Assembly (NCBI GenBank): GCA_003999685.1
Contig: CP021221.1
Coordinates: forward strand, 1,798,001-1,862,000
Length of the DNA: 64,000 nt
Direction: 5' to 3'
Origin: Taiwanofungus camphoratus
Lineage: Eukaryota > Basidiomycota > Agaricomycetes > Polyporales > Taiwanofungaceae
This document shows, piece after piece, positions 13,302 to 25,300 of this stretch (positions within the stretch are counted from its first letter, which is position 1; every line of letters starts with the position of its first letter). Position numbers and translations under genes: made by a program. The notes beneath the pieces are model-generated. The model had not been told where the DNA came from. It saw only the letters and a program-made list of their open reading frames with translations, and ran no database searches.

Positions 13302-14983
13302 CTATATGTCGTCAGCCCATTCTGTTGCTTGAACCCTCTGCACATACTGTTTAACCCAAGCAGGTCGTCTTTCATGTCTCGCCGGCAAATCTACCCTTGC
13401 CCGTGCACTCGCACTGGCAGACTCGTCACCGCCCACATCCTCCGGACTTTGTGTCGCTTCACGCGCATTCGCCTCTGTACGCAGCCGTCCTTCTCTGCGT
13501 CGTAAGGCCGCCCTCCGGTGATCCCACACAGCTGGGTAGAGCGTAAGCAAGAGCAGACTCACGAACGTCTTCACTTTGTGGCCCGTACTTGGCGGTCGTG
13601 TAGACACTCGCGGATCACCATTCACAATTGCATCCTCCATTGCGAGGTTCAAGTTGGACAGTCCATCCAGGAAAGCCTGTATCTGTGAGCGATTGGTGTT
13701 CGATGCAGTAGTCCCAGGTGTGGGCCGTGCTGCCTGTCCAGGTTGTCTGTTCGCCGCCTGACCAGCACCTGCAACACCCATAGCGCCATTGGCGTCGCCA
13801 CGACGTGGTCTGCCCTCCCCGAGGACCACACGGATAGCGCCCCATGCCTCATAGAGGATCCACACACTGAGCAACAAGCCGAACAACGGGCGCTTCGAGG
13901 GCGAGAAGAAGTACATGAGAAGTATCGTGCGGAAGACAAACATCACGAGGGGGATGATCAGAGCCCGCACAGGAATGGCGCGCACCTCCACTGCGGGCGC
14001 GGCTGCGTCGTGCGGATTCACATTTGGGTTTGCGTTGGGGATCTGCCCAGGCGTGAGGCGGATAGGAGGGAGCCCAATGCGCTGGAGGTGCTCATTGAGA
14101 TTCGTGTGTGGATTGATCTGATAGGATACAGCATAGTTTGGGGGAGGTGGATAGTGCGGGGTGGAAAATTCTGGTAGGGAAAGTATTGAAAATGTAAGGG
14201 TCAGAACCTTGAAGGCATGCACTTGGATAGGTGTAGGTGTAGCATTGGGAGTGATAAGAGAGAGATATGGCAATCCCCTTGAAGATCGATGCATCAGGCA
14301 TTCTATCATGAGCAAAAGGATGAACGAGGCTCACCCAAGAGTGACTTGCTCGTACTTGACACCCTCTTCTTGACTGCCCGAAGGTGGATAATCTTCATCT
14401 AGAATGCTCGGCCAGGACCACCCGCAATTTTGTAAAGCCTCAATAGCAATTGCCCTCCAGCGTTCAGGCTCAACAAGATTGGACGCACTAGGGGCCACTG
14501 TTCCAGACATTAACACTCCGATGGCGATCTGATGCTTTAAAGTCACATAGGACAGTGGAGACAGCGGAGGTGTTGGGTTGGGTGCGTGTAACTGGACTGC
14601 AATAGAAGGACGAGCATATCGAGGTGTTCGCGAGGTGTAAGGTGCTGGGGGCGGAGGAATCTCCGGTGGCGAGGATGGCCAGGCAGAGGGGTGGACAGCT
14701 AGATGAATGACGCGGGAGTCATCGGGCGACTAACACAACATCAACATCGCTGCTCAAAAAGCGACAGGTCTTTCAGACTGACCTTCCAGATGTCTTCTAC
14801 CTTCTCGTCATCCTCCAACAGACGTCCCATACAGACAAGCCTCTGTCCTTCTGCGCGAGGTTCGCCAGGACAGGACTTGGTGATCTCGTGCTTGACATCT
14901 CGAACTCGCGACGATTGTTGTACTTGAACTGTGAATGAATGGGAGTAGGCCGGAAGTTCGATACGTAGTTCAACAAGAGCCAT
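13302..14983 (-). CDS. Ubiquitin-like-domain membrane protein (HERP/Usa1-like)
   Basis: Predicted 523-residue protein from three exons: 14783-14983, 14335-14729 and 13302-14277; the sum is a whole frame. Residues 1-67 form a ubiquitin-like fold (IELPAYSHSFTVQV, then RLVCMGRLLEDDEKVEDIWK). A Pro-rich middle follows, then two close hydrophobic segments (ALIIPLVMFVFRTILLMYF and FGLLLSVWILYEAWGAIRVV), a Gly/Ala-rich linker, a third hydrophobic segment (VSLLLLTLYPAVW) and a charged tail. A UBL followed by membrane segments is the layout of HERP and yeast Usa1, scaffolds of ER-associated degradation, so an ER location and an ERAD role are likely but inferred. It is divergent from the PKA regulatory subunit gene. 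Confidence 0.8.
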
Positions 14984-15115
14984 GACAAGCGACCAGTGGT
15001 CGGTAGCTTTGTGAAAGGTAAGGAAAGGAACGATATGGACTGTACGTCGTCGTTCTCGCCGTCGCCGACAGTGCTAGATACGATTAGCGCCGAGTCTAAG
15101 CATACGTGTTAATGG

Positions 15116-15151
15116 CCTGTCACGTGTGTCCCTCTGTAACTCCGTGACAGG
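15116..15151. repeat. Inverted repeat with 8-bp arms
   Basis: Arms CCTGTCAC (15116-15123) and GTGACAGG (15144-15151) are perfect inverted copies with a 20-bp spacer, inside the divergent promoter. The left arm overlaps a CACGTG. It could be an operator-like site or chance. Confidence 0.5.
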
Positions 15152-15330
15152 CGGACCGTCACGGATAGCACGCACCGAGCACTTGAGGCGATCGCGCAAG
15201 CTGGGTGATCAGCATACTTATCCTCTTGTTGCGCCCATGATGATGGCTAGACAAATTGCTCAACGACCGCCCAATAACGTTGGGAGAACGGAACTCTCGT
15301 CACGGCCGAGGCTGCGACCGAGATTCTGGA

Positions 15331-15342
15331 AACCACGTGGTT
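15331..15342. promoter_or_regulatory. Perfect 12-bp palindrome with CACGTG core
   Basis: AACCACGTGGTT lies about 220 bp before the PKA-R start. It is a typical bHLH-type site; which protein binds is unknown. Confidence 0.4.
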
Positions 15343-15562
15343 GCGCGATCACATTGTTCGGTGAATAGCACTGCTTTGGGTTTTTTATCCAACCTTGTAG
15401 GTGATTCATACAACCCTTTGAACTTACCCGGACTGACATTTCGTTGACTCCTTTAGAATACAAAGACCATCACCACCTTCATATACGAATCATCCGCGAG
15501 GCAGAGTCTAAATAGGTCCTGCTCATACACAACCGGCCAAAGCTTGAGCTCAGGCGGGACAC

Positions 15563-17137
15563 ATGCCAACGTCAAGCATGGCGACATTCGACTCACTCGT
15601 GGCAGACCTTACTCGCGACGTGCATCGTGTACAGCCCAAAGACGCCCTTCAATTTTGTGCAAACTGGTTCCAGTCTCGCCTCGAAGAGCAGCGCACGCGC
15701 GCTCGCGATGTTCTTGCGCAAAGTACTTGTGACTTGCCAAGGGATCACTATCTTGATACGCCTTTAAGCCCTAGTGCAGGAGGGGTCCGCTCCAGTACCG
15801 TATCGCCTTTCGCACAGCCTTATCCCAAGCAGCGTACATCCCTGCATAACTCAATGTCTAACGCGAGCCCTTTCGGCACCCTTAACGTTCCAGGGAACGC
15901 TCTCCTCTCAGATGACAGTGCAGATCGAGGTTCAATGACCCCACCTACGTTCAGAATTGATGGCGAGGAGCTCTCGCCGTCCTCTCCTCTTACGCCGCCA
16001 AATCCTTTCGCCTCATTCGCGAATGGCACCGTCTCTCCCAATTCGCCTAGCCCGGGCGATTATCTGCACCCACCCACATCGACCATTTTGGCGCGGCGTA
16101 CGTCAGTCAGCGCTGAGTCGATCGCTGTCGACAGTGAAACGGACGAGCCGCTACCTGTATTTCCGAAGACGGCGGATCAGCTACGCCGCATCCGTGCCTC
16201 CATCGCGAATAATTTCATCTTTCGTGATCTAGATGACGAGCAGGAGATAGGCGTTCTCAATGCGATGCGTGAGATCCATGTCGTGCAAGACGAGGTCGTC
16301 ATCCGTCAGGGCGATGTCGGCGAGTACTTCTACGTTGTCGAGAGCGGCTGGCTGAACTGCTACATCCGTCCGGAGCCCCTCCCGCCCACGTGGCTGACTG
16401 GTGGCGGCTCGGCAAGCATGTCTTATGAAAAATTCTTGCAGCCCGGATATCATCCAGATTTTGGAAAGAAGGTGGCGGAGTGCAGAGAGGGGAGCTCGTT
16501 TGGCGAGCTGGCGCTGATGTATGGGCACCCTCGCGCGGCAACCGTGCTTGCAATGGAGCCGTCAACGCTATGGTCGCTTGATCGGATTACGTTTCGCACG
16601 ATCATCCTCAAGGCTGCGCATAGGAGGCGCACGATGTATGAACAGTTCTTGTCGTCTGTACCTCTGCTCACTTCGCTGGAGCCCGAGGAGCGCAGTAAAA
16701 TTGCAGACGCGCTGGTGAGCAGGGTCTTCATGGATGGCGAGGCGATTGTTAGACAGGGCGATATGGGCGACACATTCTTTTTCGTTGAGGAGGGTGAAGC
16801 TGTCGTGACAAAAACCCAGCTGACAGCAGATGGAGAGACAAGAGAATCCAAAGTAGGACACTATACAAAAGGTGACTACTTCGGAGGTGCGTTTCAAATG
16901 ATATCCATAGTCTCTCCGCCTTCTAATGAAGACATCTTCCCAGAACTGTCGTTGTTGCGGCTAGAACCCCGCGCTGCTACTGTTAGCGCCATCGTCCGGA
17001 CTGACCCGTCCATGCCGAAATTGAAGGTTGCTGCACTCGATGCTCATGCGTTCACCCGTCTCCTCGGCCCACTTCGAGAGATCATGGAACGGAATGCGGG
17101 GCAGAATTATGGACCAGGACCGAGGCTGTCCCGTTAA
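15563..17137 (+). CDS. cAMP-dependent protein kinase regulatory subunit
   Basis: Predicted 505-residue PKA regulatory subunit, which inhibits the catalytic subunit until cAMP binds. Two exons, 15563-16886 and 16944-17137, with a 57-nt GT-AG intron that is divisible by three and has no stop, so unspliced DNA also reads through. The N-terminus has the docking/dimerisation helix region (FDSLVADLTRDVHRVQPKDA). After a Ser/Pro-rich linker comes the inhibitor site RRTSVSAESI. Two cyclic-nucleotide-binding domains follow: the first with FGELALMYGHPRAATV, the second, only after splicing, with YFGELSLLRLEPRAATV; both keep the Glu and Arg that hold cAMP. A Met five codons downstream (MATFDSL) is an alternative start. 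Orthologue of yeast BCY1. Confidence 0.95.
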   Translation: MPTSSMATFDSLVADLTRDVHRVQPKDALQFCANWFQSRLEEQRTRARDVLAQSTCDLPRDHYLDTPLSPSAGGVRSSTVSPFAQPYPKQRTSLHNSMSNASPFGTLNVPGNALLSDDSADRGSMTPPTFRIDGEELSPSSPLTPPNPFASFANGTVSPNSPSPGDYLHPPTSTILARRTSVSAESIAVDSETDEPLPVFPKTADQLRRIRASIANNFIFRDLDDEQEIGVLNAMREIHVVQDEVVIRQGDVGEYFYVVESGWLNCYIRPEPLPPTWLTGGGSASMSYEKFLQPGYHPDFGKKVAECREGSSFGELALMYGHPRAATVLAMEPSTLWSLDRITFRTIILKAAHRRRTMYEQFLSSVPLLTSLEPEERSKIADALVSRVFMDGEAIVRQGDMGDTFFFVEEGEAVVTKTQLTADGETRESKVGHYTKGDYFGGAFQMISIVSPPSNEDIFPELSLLRLEPRAATVSAIVRTDPSMPKLKVAALDAHAFTRLLGPLREIMERNAGQNYGPGPRLSR

Positions 17138-17701
17138 TTACTTTGTGCGATGAGATAGTGCCAGTCCGTTGTTCGTTCCTGATTATTTTTTTTTTGCTTT
17201 CGCGTTTTGTCTTGGAGCCCCTTGTGTAGCCTATATAACCACGTGACACGTCGTCCGTTGTGAATTGCCTTTTGTGGAAACAGTGCAGAGCGCATCTTGT
17301 GGGCATAGCGATATGTTGCTCCACAAATCTCCGTGTGCAGGCAGTTTCAATTCTCCAAGATTATGTCTCGATGCCAACGATTTGGCGAGTTGGCGAAATT
17401 CAACCGCCACGGCCGCGGAGCGGAACCACGTTTGGCAGGCTTTGTAGTCAATGGAGGACGCACTAGTAGCGCCGCGTTATTATTCCCCTCCTTTTGTTGT
17501 CCCACCTTCTGTTCGGTTGTGGCCCTCATTATACTTTGCTCCCTTACAGGAGCAGCTGTCGCCCCGCATCTTGACCATCGATTTCCTTGTCCAGCCTCTG
17601 GAAGACTGCACAAGAACACCATTTGCAACGGCTGCAACTCCACACTCGTTTACTCCAGCTCTGTACAGTAGATCTGACCTCCTTGTTTACTGAAATCTGT
17701 T
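17138..17701. other. Intergenic between PKA-R and the single-pass membrane protein
   Basis: Contains the PKA-R 3' flank, including a T-rich stretch at about 17185, and the promoter of the next plus-strand gene. A CACGTG lies near 17230. No coding sequence is recognised. Confidence 0.45.
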
Positions 17702-19408
17702 ATGAGCACAATGAATTACAACCGGGATGTTGACTCGTCCGAGCTTGACATTGGTAATCGTGAGTTGATTTAACTTTCAACTCCCTTGTCCCAGCTGACA
17801 TCCCTTACTAGTAGCAAATGGGATATTGTGAGCGCACGAACGTCTGCCACTACAACTGCGTCATCATTAACCATCTTCCAACAGCGGTGGAAGTAATGAT
17901 GCAGACGGTTCAAGTACCAACGATGACCCTTTCGGCCTTGGCGGACTAACCAGTATCTTATCTCCTATCGTCCCACCATTCGGACAGAGTACCTTGAGTC
18001 CAACGCTGACTTTGTCAAGCTCCTCTTCTTCCACTACGCCCACTCTCACCTCGGGCTCGTCTGCTCCACCCACGACCTCTCAGTGAGTAATGTTTGCTTA
18101 AACCAAAATGCTGCAATCTCAGAGGTTGCTCCGTTCATCCCGGAATAGAGCAAGCTCGAATGCAGCTTCATCAACGCCTACCGCGGATACGCCATCATCC
18201 TCGGCTACTTCCTCGTCCGATTCCGCTTTGTCATCTGGTCCTGCTAGTACCTTTTCTATAACTACTAGCACTCCAAAACCTATCCCCTCAGATACCTCCA
18301 TACCTTTCCCTAGCTCTGCATCATCTTCGGCACTGAGTTCCTCTTCACCCTCTGCGTCTGCCACAGCCGCCCCCGCCTCTTCTTCGAACTCTTTCCTCCA
18401 GAATAAGGCGCTCTCTGTAGGTGTGATCGTCTCAGCATCCCTGGTTGGACTCGTCCTTTTCATCGTTATTGCAACGTTTGCTATCCGCCGCCGCCGGCGT
18501 AACAAACTGCATGACGAGGCGATAGACTTTAGGCCCGATTCGTCGTCTGAACAACTTGTCATCAATTCCACAGCTGATGTTGAAAAGGGTGCCGATCCCG
18601 GCATCCCCGGCGCAGGACGAAGGAGTTCCGGAGGTAGCATGGGTGGTGAAACCTCTCGAGTTGGATCAGCGGAGGCATTAGCAAGTGGTCTTGCGGGATC
18701 AGGTGCAGGCACAGGTCGAAGTCGCGATATGTACGAACGCACCGGATATCCTGCACTCCCGGTATTTGTGCCCGAACCCGCTCCAACCCACAGCAACTAC
18801 TCCACTCCTCAAAATACCTACACCGCACAAGGGTACTCAGCACAGGGCCAAAACCAGGCTTACCCGGATCCTGGCCCTTATCCCTCTTTCACTCCACTCT
18901 CGAATCCCTTTGACCCCCCCCTCCAGCCCAACATTCCTGTGGTTGCTTCGACCGGTCCCCTTAATGGTCTTTACCCTCGTGCAGTGGCACAGCGTCCTGC
19001 ACAGCGCAAGCAAGCCCCTGCCTTACTCCCCCTCAACATCGCCAGCATGAGCCCGCCCGTGTATTCTGGCCCAGTCCCGGATCCGAGTCCACAGTCCGCT
19101 GTCTCGCTCACTGCCAGTCCCATGCAACCTGCAAGCACCATGAATCCTGCCAATCCTCCGCCGATCAAGCGCTCGTCACTGCTGAACTCGCCCCCGAAGA
19201 CGCCGTCACCATCAAACCAGAGCGCAGATTCCCCATGGGATATGAGACCGCAGTTCCCCGCAACAGCCCCCCTTCCGGACGAGTTTGGGAGGTCTGTCCC
19301 CATCGTAAACAGCGATGAAAAGAGAGGCTCGCGAAAACTTACTGTAAGTATTTTATTACGCTACGAATTACTATTCTCATACACTTTTTTTAGGTCCGGA
19401 ACAACTAG
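17702..19408 (+). CDS. Ser/Thr-rich single-pass membrane protein, proline-rich cytoplasmic tail
   Basis: Predicted 501 residues from five exons: 17702-17759, 17812-17827 (16 nt), 17885-18082, 18125-19343 and 19394-19408; the sum is a whole frame. No classical signal peptide is seen at MSTMNYNRDVDSSELDIGN. About 180 residues rich in Ser, Thr and Pro precede one membrane helix (VGVIVSASLVGLVLFIVIATF), then RRRRR as a stop-transfer signal and a long Pro/Ser-rich tail with repeated Y/Q-G-P patches, ending KLTVRNN. The layout resembles fungal wall-stress sensor-like proteins (Mid2/Wsc type) without a WSC domain. The Ser/Thr-rich part would be outside and O-mannosylated. Function is unknown; the topology is inferred. 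Confidence 0.8.
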
Positions 19409-19921
19409 ACTACCTTTTTGAGCTATTATACCATGTCGCTATACGCATCTGTACCACCGGCATCAATGCTCTTCTGTTTATACATCCGCACCACATCTGC
19501 AGTCGCATTACTCTTCGCACGTGTACGATATCCATCGCCGTTTCTCATCCCGGCGTCTGACGCATGTTACATTACGACGACTGACCCCTCTAAATTGCCG
19601 GTCACTTGGTGGGGCTCATGCAGATTTAATGGAGTGCAGCTCCGGAAAAGAAAATTCAATGTTAGCAGTTGACAATCTGTATCATTAGCGAATTTTCCGT
19701 CTCTCACAAGAACGTTCTGCTTACTGTTTATACTTTACCTGCTTAATGAAGTACCTGTTCAAACCGAGTTTAGACATAAGTAGTTGGGCATAGCACTTAG
19801 AAACGAGTGCAACTCCTGCACTTCGTTCATTCCCGTTTGAAACCATCCCTTGGAATCTAAGTTCACAGGACAGAACTGGGATGGGGCGGTGAATGTACAT
19901 GTGAGCACTAGAACTCTGATA
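19409..19921. other. Intergenic, convergent 3' ends
   Basis: Lies between two genes that converge (plus-strand membrane protein and minus-strand MFS transporter). No gene or strong structure is seen. Confidence 0.45.
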
Positions 19922-22392
19922 TCACAGGACTTCCTTATCCTCTAACACCTCCAGGCTCTTGTTATCCCCATCCCTCCCTCTAGCCTTCTCATCCTCGCCT
20001 TCAGCCCTCTTCTCTCGTCGCTCGAGGTACCATACGAGCCATGTTACGAGGAGTGTCGCCCCTGCCGTGCCGATCATTGCCCACATGCCCTTCTTGAATT
20101 TGGGTGCGTCTGTCGCTGGATAAAAAACGAGCGGCCACCAGGCGTTGATTACATTGTTCCACATGCTAGAAGTTAAATTAGACCGGATTTGATCCGCCTT
20201 TACAACAAGAAAAACTCGAGTGGACATACTTCATAGAGGCAAGGACGACGGCACGCTCTTGATCATCGTCTGCACAAATCTGGTTCGCCCATCTGTAAAA
20301 AAAAACAGATGGCAAAACTGTCAATGAATAGACGGAAATAGGACTTACGCAAATGTCGTCGCTTGTCCTGAATAGCTTGCTCCGGCCAGATCTACCGTCG
20401 CTCAAACTCGTATCTTGTTTCGTTTGAGGCAGACCACTCACAATACGCGAAGAACTTAAGCCCCGTAGGACTACTCCAGATGACAATGCATATACTCGAG
20501 ACGATCACCGCGAATGACATATACATGAGCACTGGCCAACGTGCGCGAGATTGCGTAGAGTCGGTCCATGTAGCACAGATCAGCGTCGAAGCAATCCCAA
20601 CTGCCGTCACGCCGCATGGATAATAGTCTGTCGCAATTGAATCAGAAGCAGAATGACGACAGTGACAACGTCATAGTGCAGAGATACATGCCAATTTGCT
20701 CGACGGTGTACCCACCGATAGCTTTGAGCCACTGTCCCATAAGATTGTTCGAGCAGAAACTTTCCGTCTCGCCTGATATAGCAAACTTACATACGGAAGA
20801 CATTCAGCTCATAGAATATCATAGTACAAAGGGGTAGAACAGAAGTTGAGAGTCGGTTGCATAAGATGAGAGAACGTACTAGTAGACTGCAGCCATACCA
20901 CCGCCATCGACCCAGCATCCTCCGTACGAGGTCCCATGTTAGATGTCCGTGATTTGAACTCTTGATTTTCCCGGAGCGGAGACGCTCAATCGCTATGCGT
21001 CGTTCCTGTTGTGTTTGATATACAATGCTAGATCAGTCTTGCTAGAATTCGGATCCAGAAAAAGAAAAATAATAGAAATGATCAAAAAGATGGCGTACTG
21101 ACCTCGCTGGTCAGATAGAATGCCCTGGTTGTTGCAGGTACATTCGGGAAGATAAGAAACCCATACAAAGCAATAGGAAGTGTGATTATTCCATCTATAA
21201 TGAAACTAAAAAGACAGGTTCAGATGGTCTATATGAGTGCCGAGGGATTGAATAACGTACAGCCAGCGCCAACCACTCCGACCCGCTACTCCATTGAGGT
21301 GTCTCAACATGTATTTCAGGACTATCGAAGAATATGATCAATGATCAACTGAGGATTTACGTACTGGTATACTGCAGCCTGAAGCACTCCAGAGAACCTG
21401 GGGTTATTTCCGTCAGCTGCGCATATAACCACAGTAGGAGATAGTGTTCCTACAACGTGCCAATCAACCCTGAGCTTGTGAATATCCCGGAGCGTTTGCC
21501 GAGCTCCCCTGTCTTATACCAGCTGGAACGTGTCGTGAATATAGACAATTATGAGTATGGGGTCAGCATAAGTGTAAAGCACCTACGAGCCAAGTACATA
21601 GTGAGTGCCGACGAAAGTCGACGCCTCCGTCACGCCTTGGAAGAATCGGATGGCATAGACCTTCGATCAGGAGCGGGAGTGTGGTCACGGTCGTAGAAGG
21701 CACAAGCTGTCAGGGAAGACTAAACCTACTTGCTCGACATTCTTGACAGCACTTGAGCTATCGTCTAGTACATTAACGGCCGCAGACGGATTGACAAGGA
21801 AGGGCTCACCAAAACGTCAAGACACCCCAAACTATTTGCATGGTAGGGAACCAGACACGCGGAGAGACGACTTGCAACATCAAATTATCTGAGGATGTTA
21901 CGTGCGCGCGGTCATCAATCTGGACACACTGTGGATTTCAATGCTGACGACTCGCTTGGTATCATTCCGACGATATAACCGCAGGTAAACATCGTATTGA
22001 TTTTCTAGGGAAAGATCAGCGCGCACAGACGAAAGATATAAACCGATAACAAACATTGTACTGTGTGCCGTACATGTGAAGTTCTTCCTTCATGCCCGAG
22101 ACATATGCGTTTGATACATTGCTTCTATCCAAATCTATTTCAGTCCATTGCGATGGTCAACAGATGAGGAGACGATGTTGTGATGAATGTACTTGCAGTT
22201 CGTAAAGTACTAGGAGCGCAGGTAAGGGAGTGAACACGCTTTCCAGCGAGCAAAGCGCACCATAAGGCAACAATACGACAAGATAAACCAGTCTATCTTC
22301 AGTAAAAGCGTCCGCTCTGTTTTTGTCTCCGGAATGTCGCCCCACACAAATCTTCTGAGTGAACGAAAAGACATCGGAGTGCACACGCTCAT
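19922..22392 (-). CDS. MFS transporter, anion:cation symporter (Dal5/Liz1-like) family
   Basis: A heavily split gene of about 18 exons. Exons I could place include 22261-22392, 22197-22209 (13 nt), 22055-22134, 21956-22004, 21810-21888, 21730-21757, 21587-21660, 21457-21522, 21365-21397, 21261-21302, 21103-21205 and 20880-21005; the tail exon ends at 19922. The protein reads ETKTERTLLLKIDWFILSY, YLDRSNVSNAYVSGMKEEL, then [54 protein letters not shown] and a late MWNNVINAWWPLVFYPATDA. These are hallmark motifs of fungal allantoate/pantothenate-type permeases in the plasma membrane. Three introns appear to start with GC instead of GT (22196, 21955, 20691). One exon near 20,770-20,860 was not fixed. 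Substrate is unknown (vitamin, carboxylate or allantoate are typical). The start at MSVCTPMSFRS is likely but not certain; a downstream Met at 22374 is possible. Confidence 0.85.
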
Positions 22393-25300
22393 CTCGAATG
22401 AGGCAACTTGGGAGATCAGGCGAATTGCTAGTGTGGTCAAGTCTACTACATCAAAGGCATAGTCTCTAGAAGCTCCAAATATCCGACAGTCACGGATGTA
22501 TGGACAAATGATAAGCAGGTCCAATACTGACTCGTGAAGTCGTGCTTGAGAGTTCAGTGCGATCGCCGATCACATAACCGCTCCGGCAACCCTAACCTTA
22601 GCTTGTTAGCTTGCGGTCTTTCTATGCCGCTCAAAACAAGTATGTTCATGATCTCGACGCTTCACAGTAATGTTTAAGGGAGACTTATAAGCATCAAACG
22701 TGACCATATATTTTGGTCGCTACCTCAGGTCGTCATCTGTCTGGTCAATGCATTGCGATGTTAGACCAAATCGCGGATACAGGTGTCATCTACTAGGGTG
22801 TTCACTTCGCCCGTTACGTATCTGATATCAACAAACAAGGATCCGATTGCCACCTGCGTCACGGTATGGACCTTCAAGCTTCAGATCTCGACCGCGACAA
22901 GATGCTGGCCATGGAGTGTGGTCGCACGGACGGACTAATGATCTCGTGCGTGTCAAACAAACCTCAGTGCTGCACCAAAGAGCATGCGGACATGGTACCG
23001 GCCCAGGCACTCGTACCGCTCAATACCATCGTTTGGGGCGCCGAGCCGAGTGATGAGGTACCCAGACTCACAGATGCGTTGGTAATGGTAGCACGTCCAA
23101 ATCACCTTCCACAACCCCGCGCGACGTCACATGCTCAATTTCCGGTGCCATTGTTATTTGGACGAAACCAGCCTTCTTTTCCAAAGACAAGGTAACCAGC
23201 TGTTCGCATTGCGCGATGTGGGTCTTGCCTTGAAAGAACTCGTCGTGACCGAGGACTGAGGTACAGAGCTTCGGGCCACCAGGGGTAAGCGCCATCGCTT
23301 GCCAAACAAAAGACAAGGTCAATATAGTCCATGCCTATGAGCATGGTTGCGCCCATGCAGCAGCATCAGAGCGATAACGTTCCACAACTCCCCGTATAAA
23401 ACAGATAACAGAGCCTCGGAGGCGCAACGAATAGAGCAGGTAACAGATAAGAGACTGCTTATCGCCGCACGAGCCGAACATCAGCACTTCACCGAAAACG
23501 GGCGCCCGCCTCTCGCACCAGCGGGAAGCGTGTGCGGACACGGGCAAGCAGAGTGTCAAGACTGCGTGGGGACTGCGCGACGCCGTGCACACTGCGGACA
23601 GGCCCCCGCAGCACCGCCAAATGATCGTCGTCTATCCGCAGCGTCGACCCGGGGCGAGGCGCGATCCGCGCGCACGTTCTGACGTTCCTGTGGGTACGTA
23701 CACGCCGCAGCGGCGACGGAGACAGACGCAGAGAAAATAGCCCCATGCGCAACGAGACCAGCGGGAGGCCCCGGGACCCGCAGGCCGCACGCCGAGTCCG
23801 AGGCCCGAAACCAACGTGCGAGGAGAGGGAAGTAAGAATTGCGGACTGAGAAGCAGACACGTCCCCTTTTTCGCACCTGTGTCCACTCCCACTCCCACTT
23901 CCGGTTCTATGTACTTCGCGCGCGTCCTCGGAAGAAGGCAGATTCAGAGCGTCCCTGGTTTTCGTGGGAACTCAAACGCGAGATTCGTGTTCTTGTTTCT
24001 GACCGGAATCCTTGCTTGGCTTCTGGGCGTCCCGGGGCCGAGTGCAGAACAGAGATGGTAGGTGGCAGGAGGGGGTGGCATAGCGGCAGCCTGCAGGTGG
24101 GCAGACAAGTGTTGCACGATAGATGTCGCGGCAGAGGGCGTTCTGCATTATAGGCGGCGCCCCCGACCGGGAGGAAGGCTCGGCGAAGGGGGGGTAGGGT
24201 AGCAACCTACAAGAGGCAGGTGGGTCGATAATGCTGCATAGAAGGAGAACGGCGTGCATTATGGAGGCTAGCGCTACCGTGCATCCATGCGACATGTGAT
24301 CCCGCAGAGTGACAGCGCCGTGAATGCTGACCGGTATCTTTGTCACAGGCGCCGGGCTGTCATACTTCGCCCGGAACCGTCTCGCCAGATGGGCTAACGT
24401 GTTTACGCCATGCTGAACAAGCGCGGTGGCAGGTTCTGACTCACCTGACGGCAATGGGCATTGAGATAATATGACAGTGATATGAGCATGGGATGATGAG
24501 AATTGGCATGCGAGCGTGAGTGCGGCGTGCCCTTCCGAGAGACGCGGACACAAGAACCGGCAGAGGCCGACATCATGTGCGGTGCGACCATCAGACGCGC
24601 AAATAACGACGACGGAGCCGTCGACATCGCGTACAGGGGTCCGAATGAAGAAGACGCGTTGGGGGAACAAAACAGACACAAGGTAGACGAAAGCACGGTC
24701 AGAACGCAGGAAGAGAGTCTGAAGGAGCCTTCTAATGCAGCTGCCAGAAGGAGCGGCTTGGGTGCGGCCAGCACGCGTAGCAGAGTCCGAGGTCGAGAAG
24801 CCGAAGAAGCCGGGGGTCGTCGCATGGAGGGTGTCTGGGTACGGTAGCAGCCGGGAGGGTGGGTGCGGCGAGTGGCCTAGAGGATGCTGGAAAGGATCTC
24901 GACGGGGCGCAGAACAGGCGTCGACGGTCGATGGCGGACGAGGGACGGTGTCTGGGCGGTGGGAGGGGAATGATGAGGAGATGGTGATGGTGATGATGGG
25001 TTTTAATTTAGAGGCGGACGCGAACGAGGCTAGAACACCCGAGACGGCGCACGGGGTGATGCGCTGCTGCGGTCATTGCGGCTCGGCGGGGACGAGGCGG
25101 GAGCAGGCAGTGGTGCGCGGAGGATGAGCGCAGGACGTCGTCAGCGGTGAGCGGGGCGGGACCGGCGTCAGTGCGCATGCGGGGGCTGCTCGGCGGAAAC
25201 GGGGCGCATGGCCGGCTGGGTGCCGGGAACGTGCCGATGGGGAAAATGAGATGATCAGATGTGGGTGATGACCTCATCCACCGATCACCCGCGAGCGAGC

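Larger units (their letters stand above)
14984..15562. promoter_or_regulatory. Divergent promoter region (UBL protein / PKA-R)
   Basis: A 579-bp stretch between two divergent start codons. It contains an 8-bp inverted repeat (15116-15151) and a 12-bp palindrome with an E-box (15331-15342), listed separately. No coding potential is seen. Confidence 0.5.

Noticed and set aside
18119-18796. 225-codon minus-strand frame opposite the Ser/Thr-rich membrane protein
   Set aside because: Antisense of low-complexity Ser/Ala codons; the plus strand has a membrane helix, stop-transfer arginines and consistent introns.
23972-24679. 235-codon minus-strand frame in the GC-rich interval
   Set aside because: No domain, no membrane pattern, no splice context; long frames are expected by chance at this base composition, and overlapping frames of similar size exist on the other strand.
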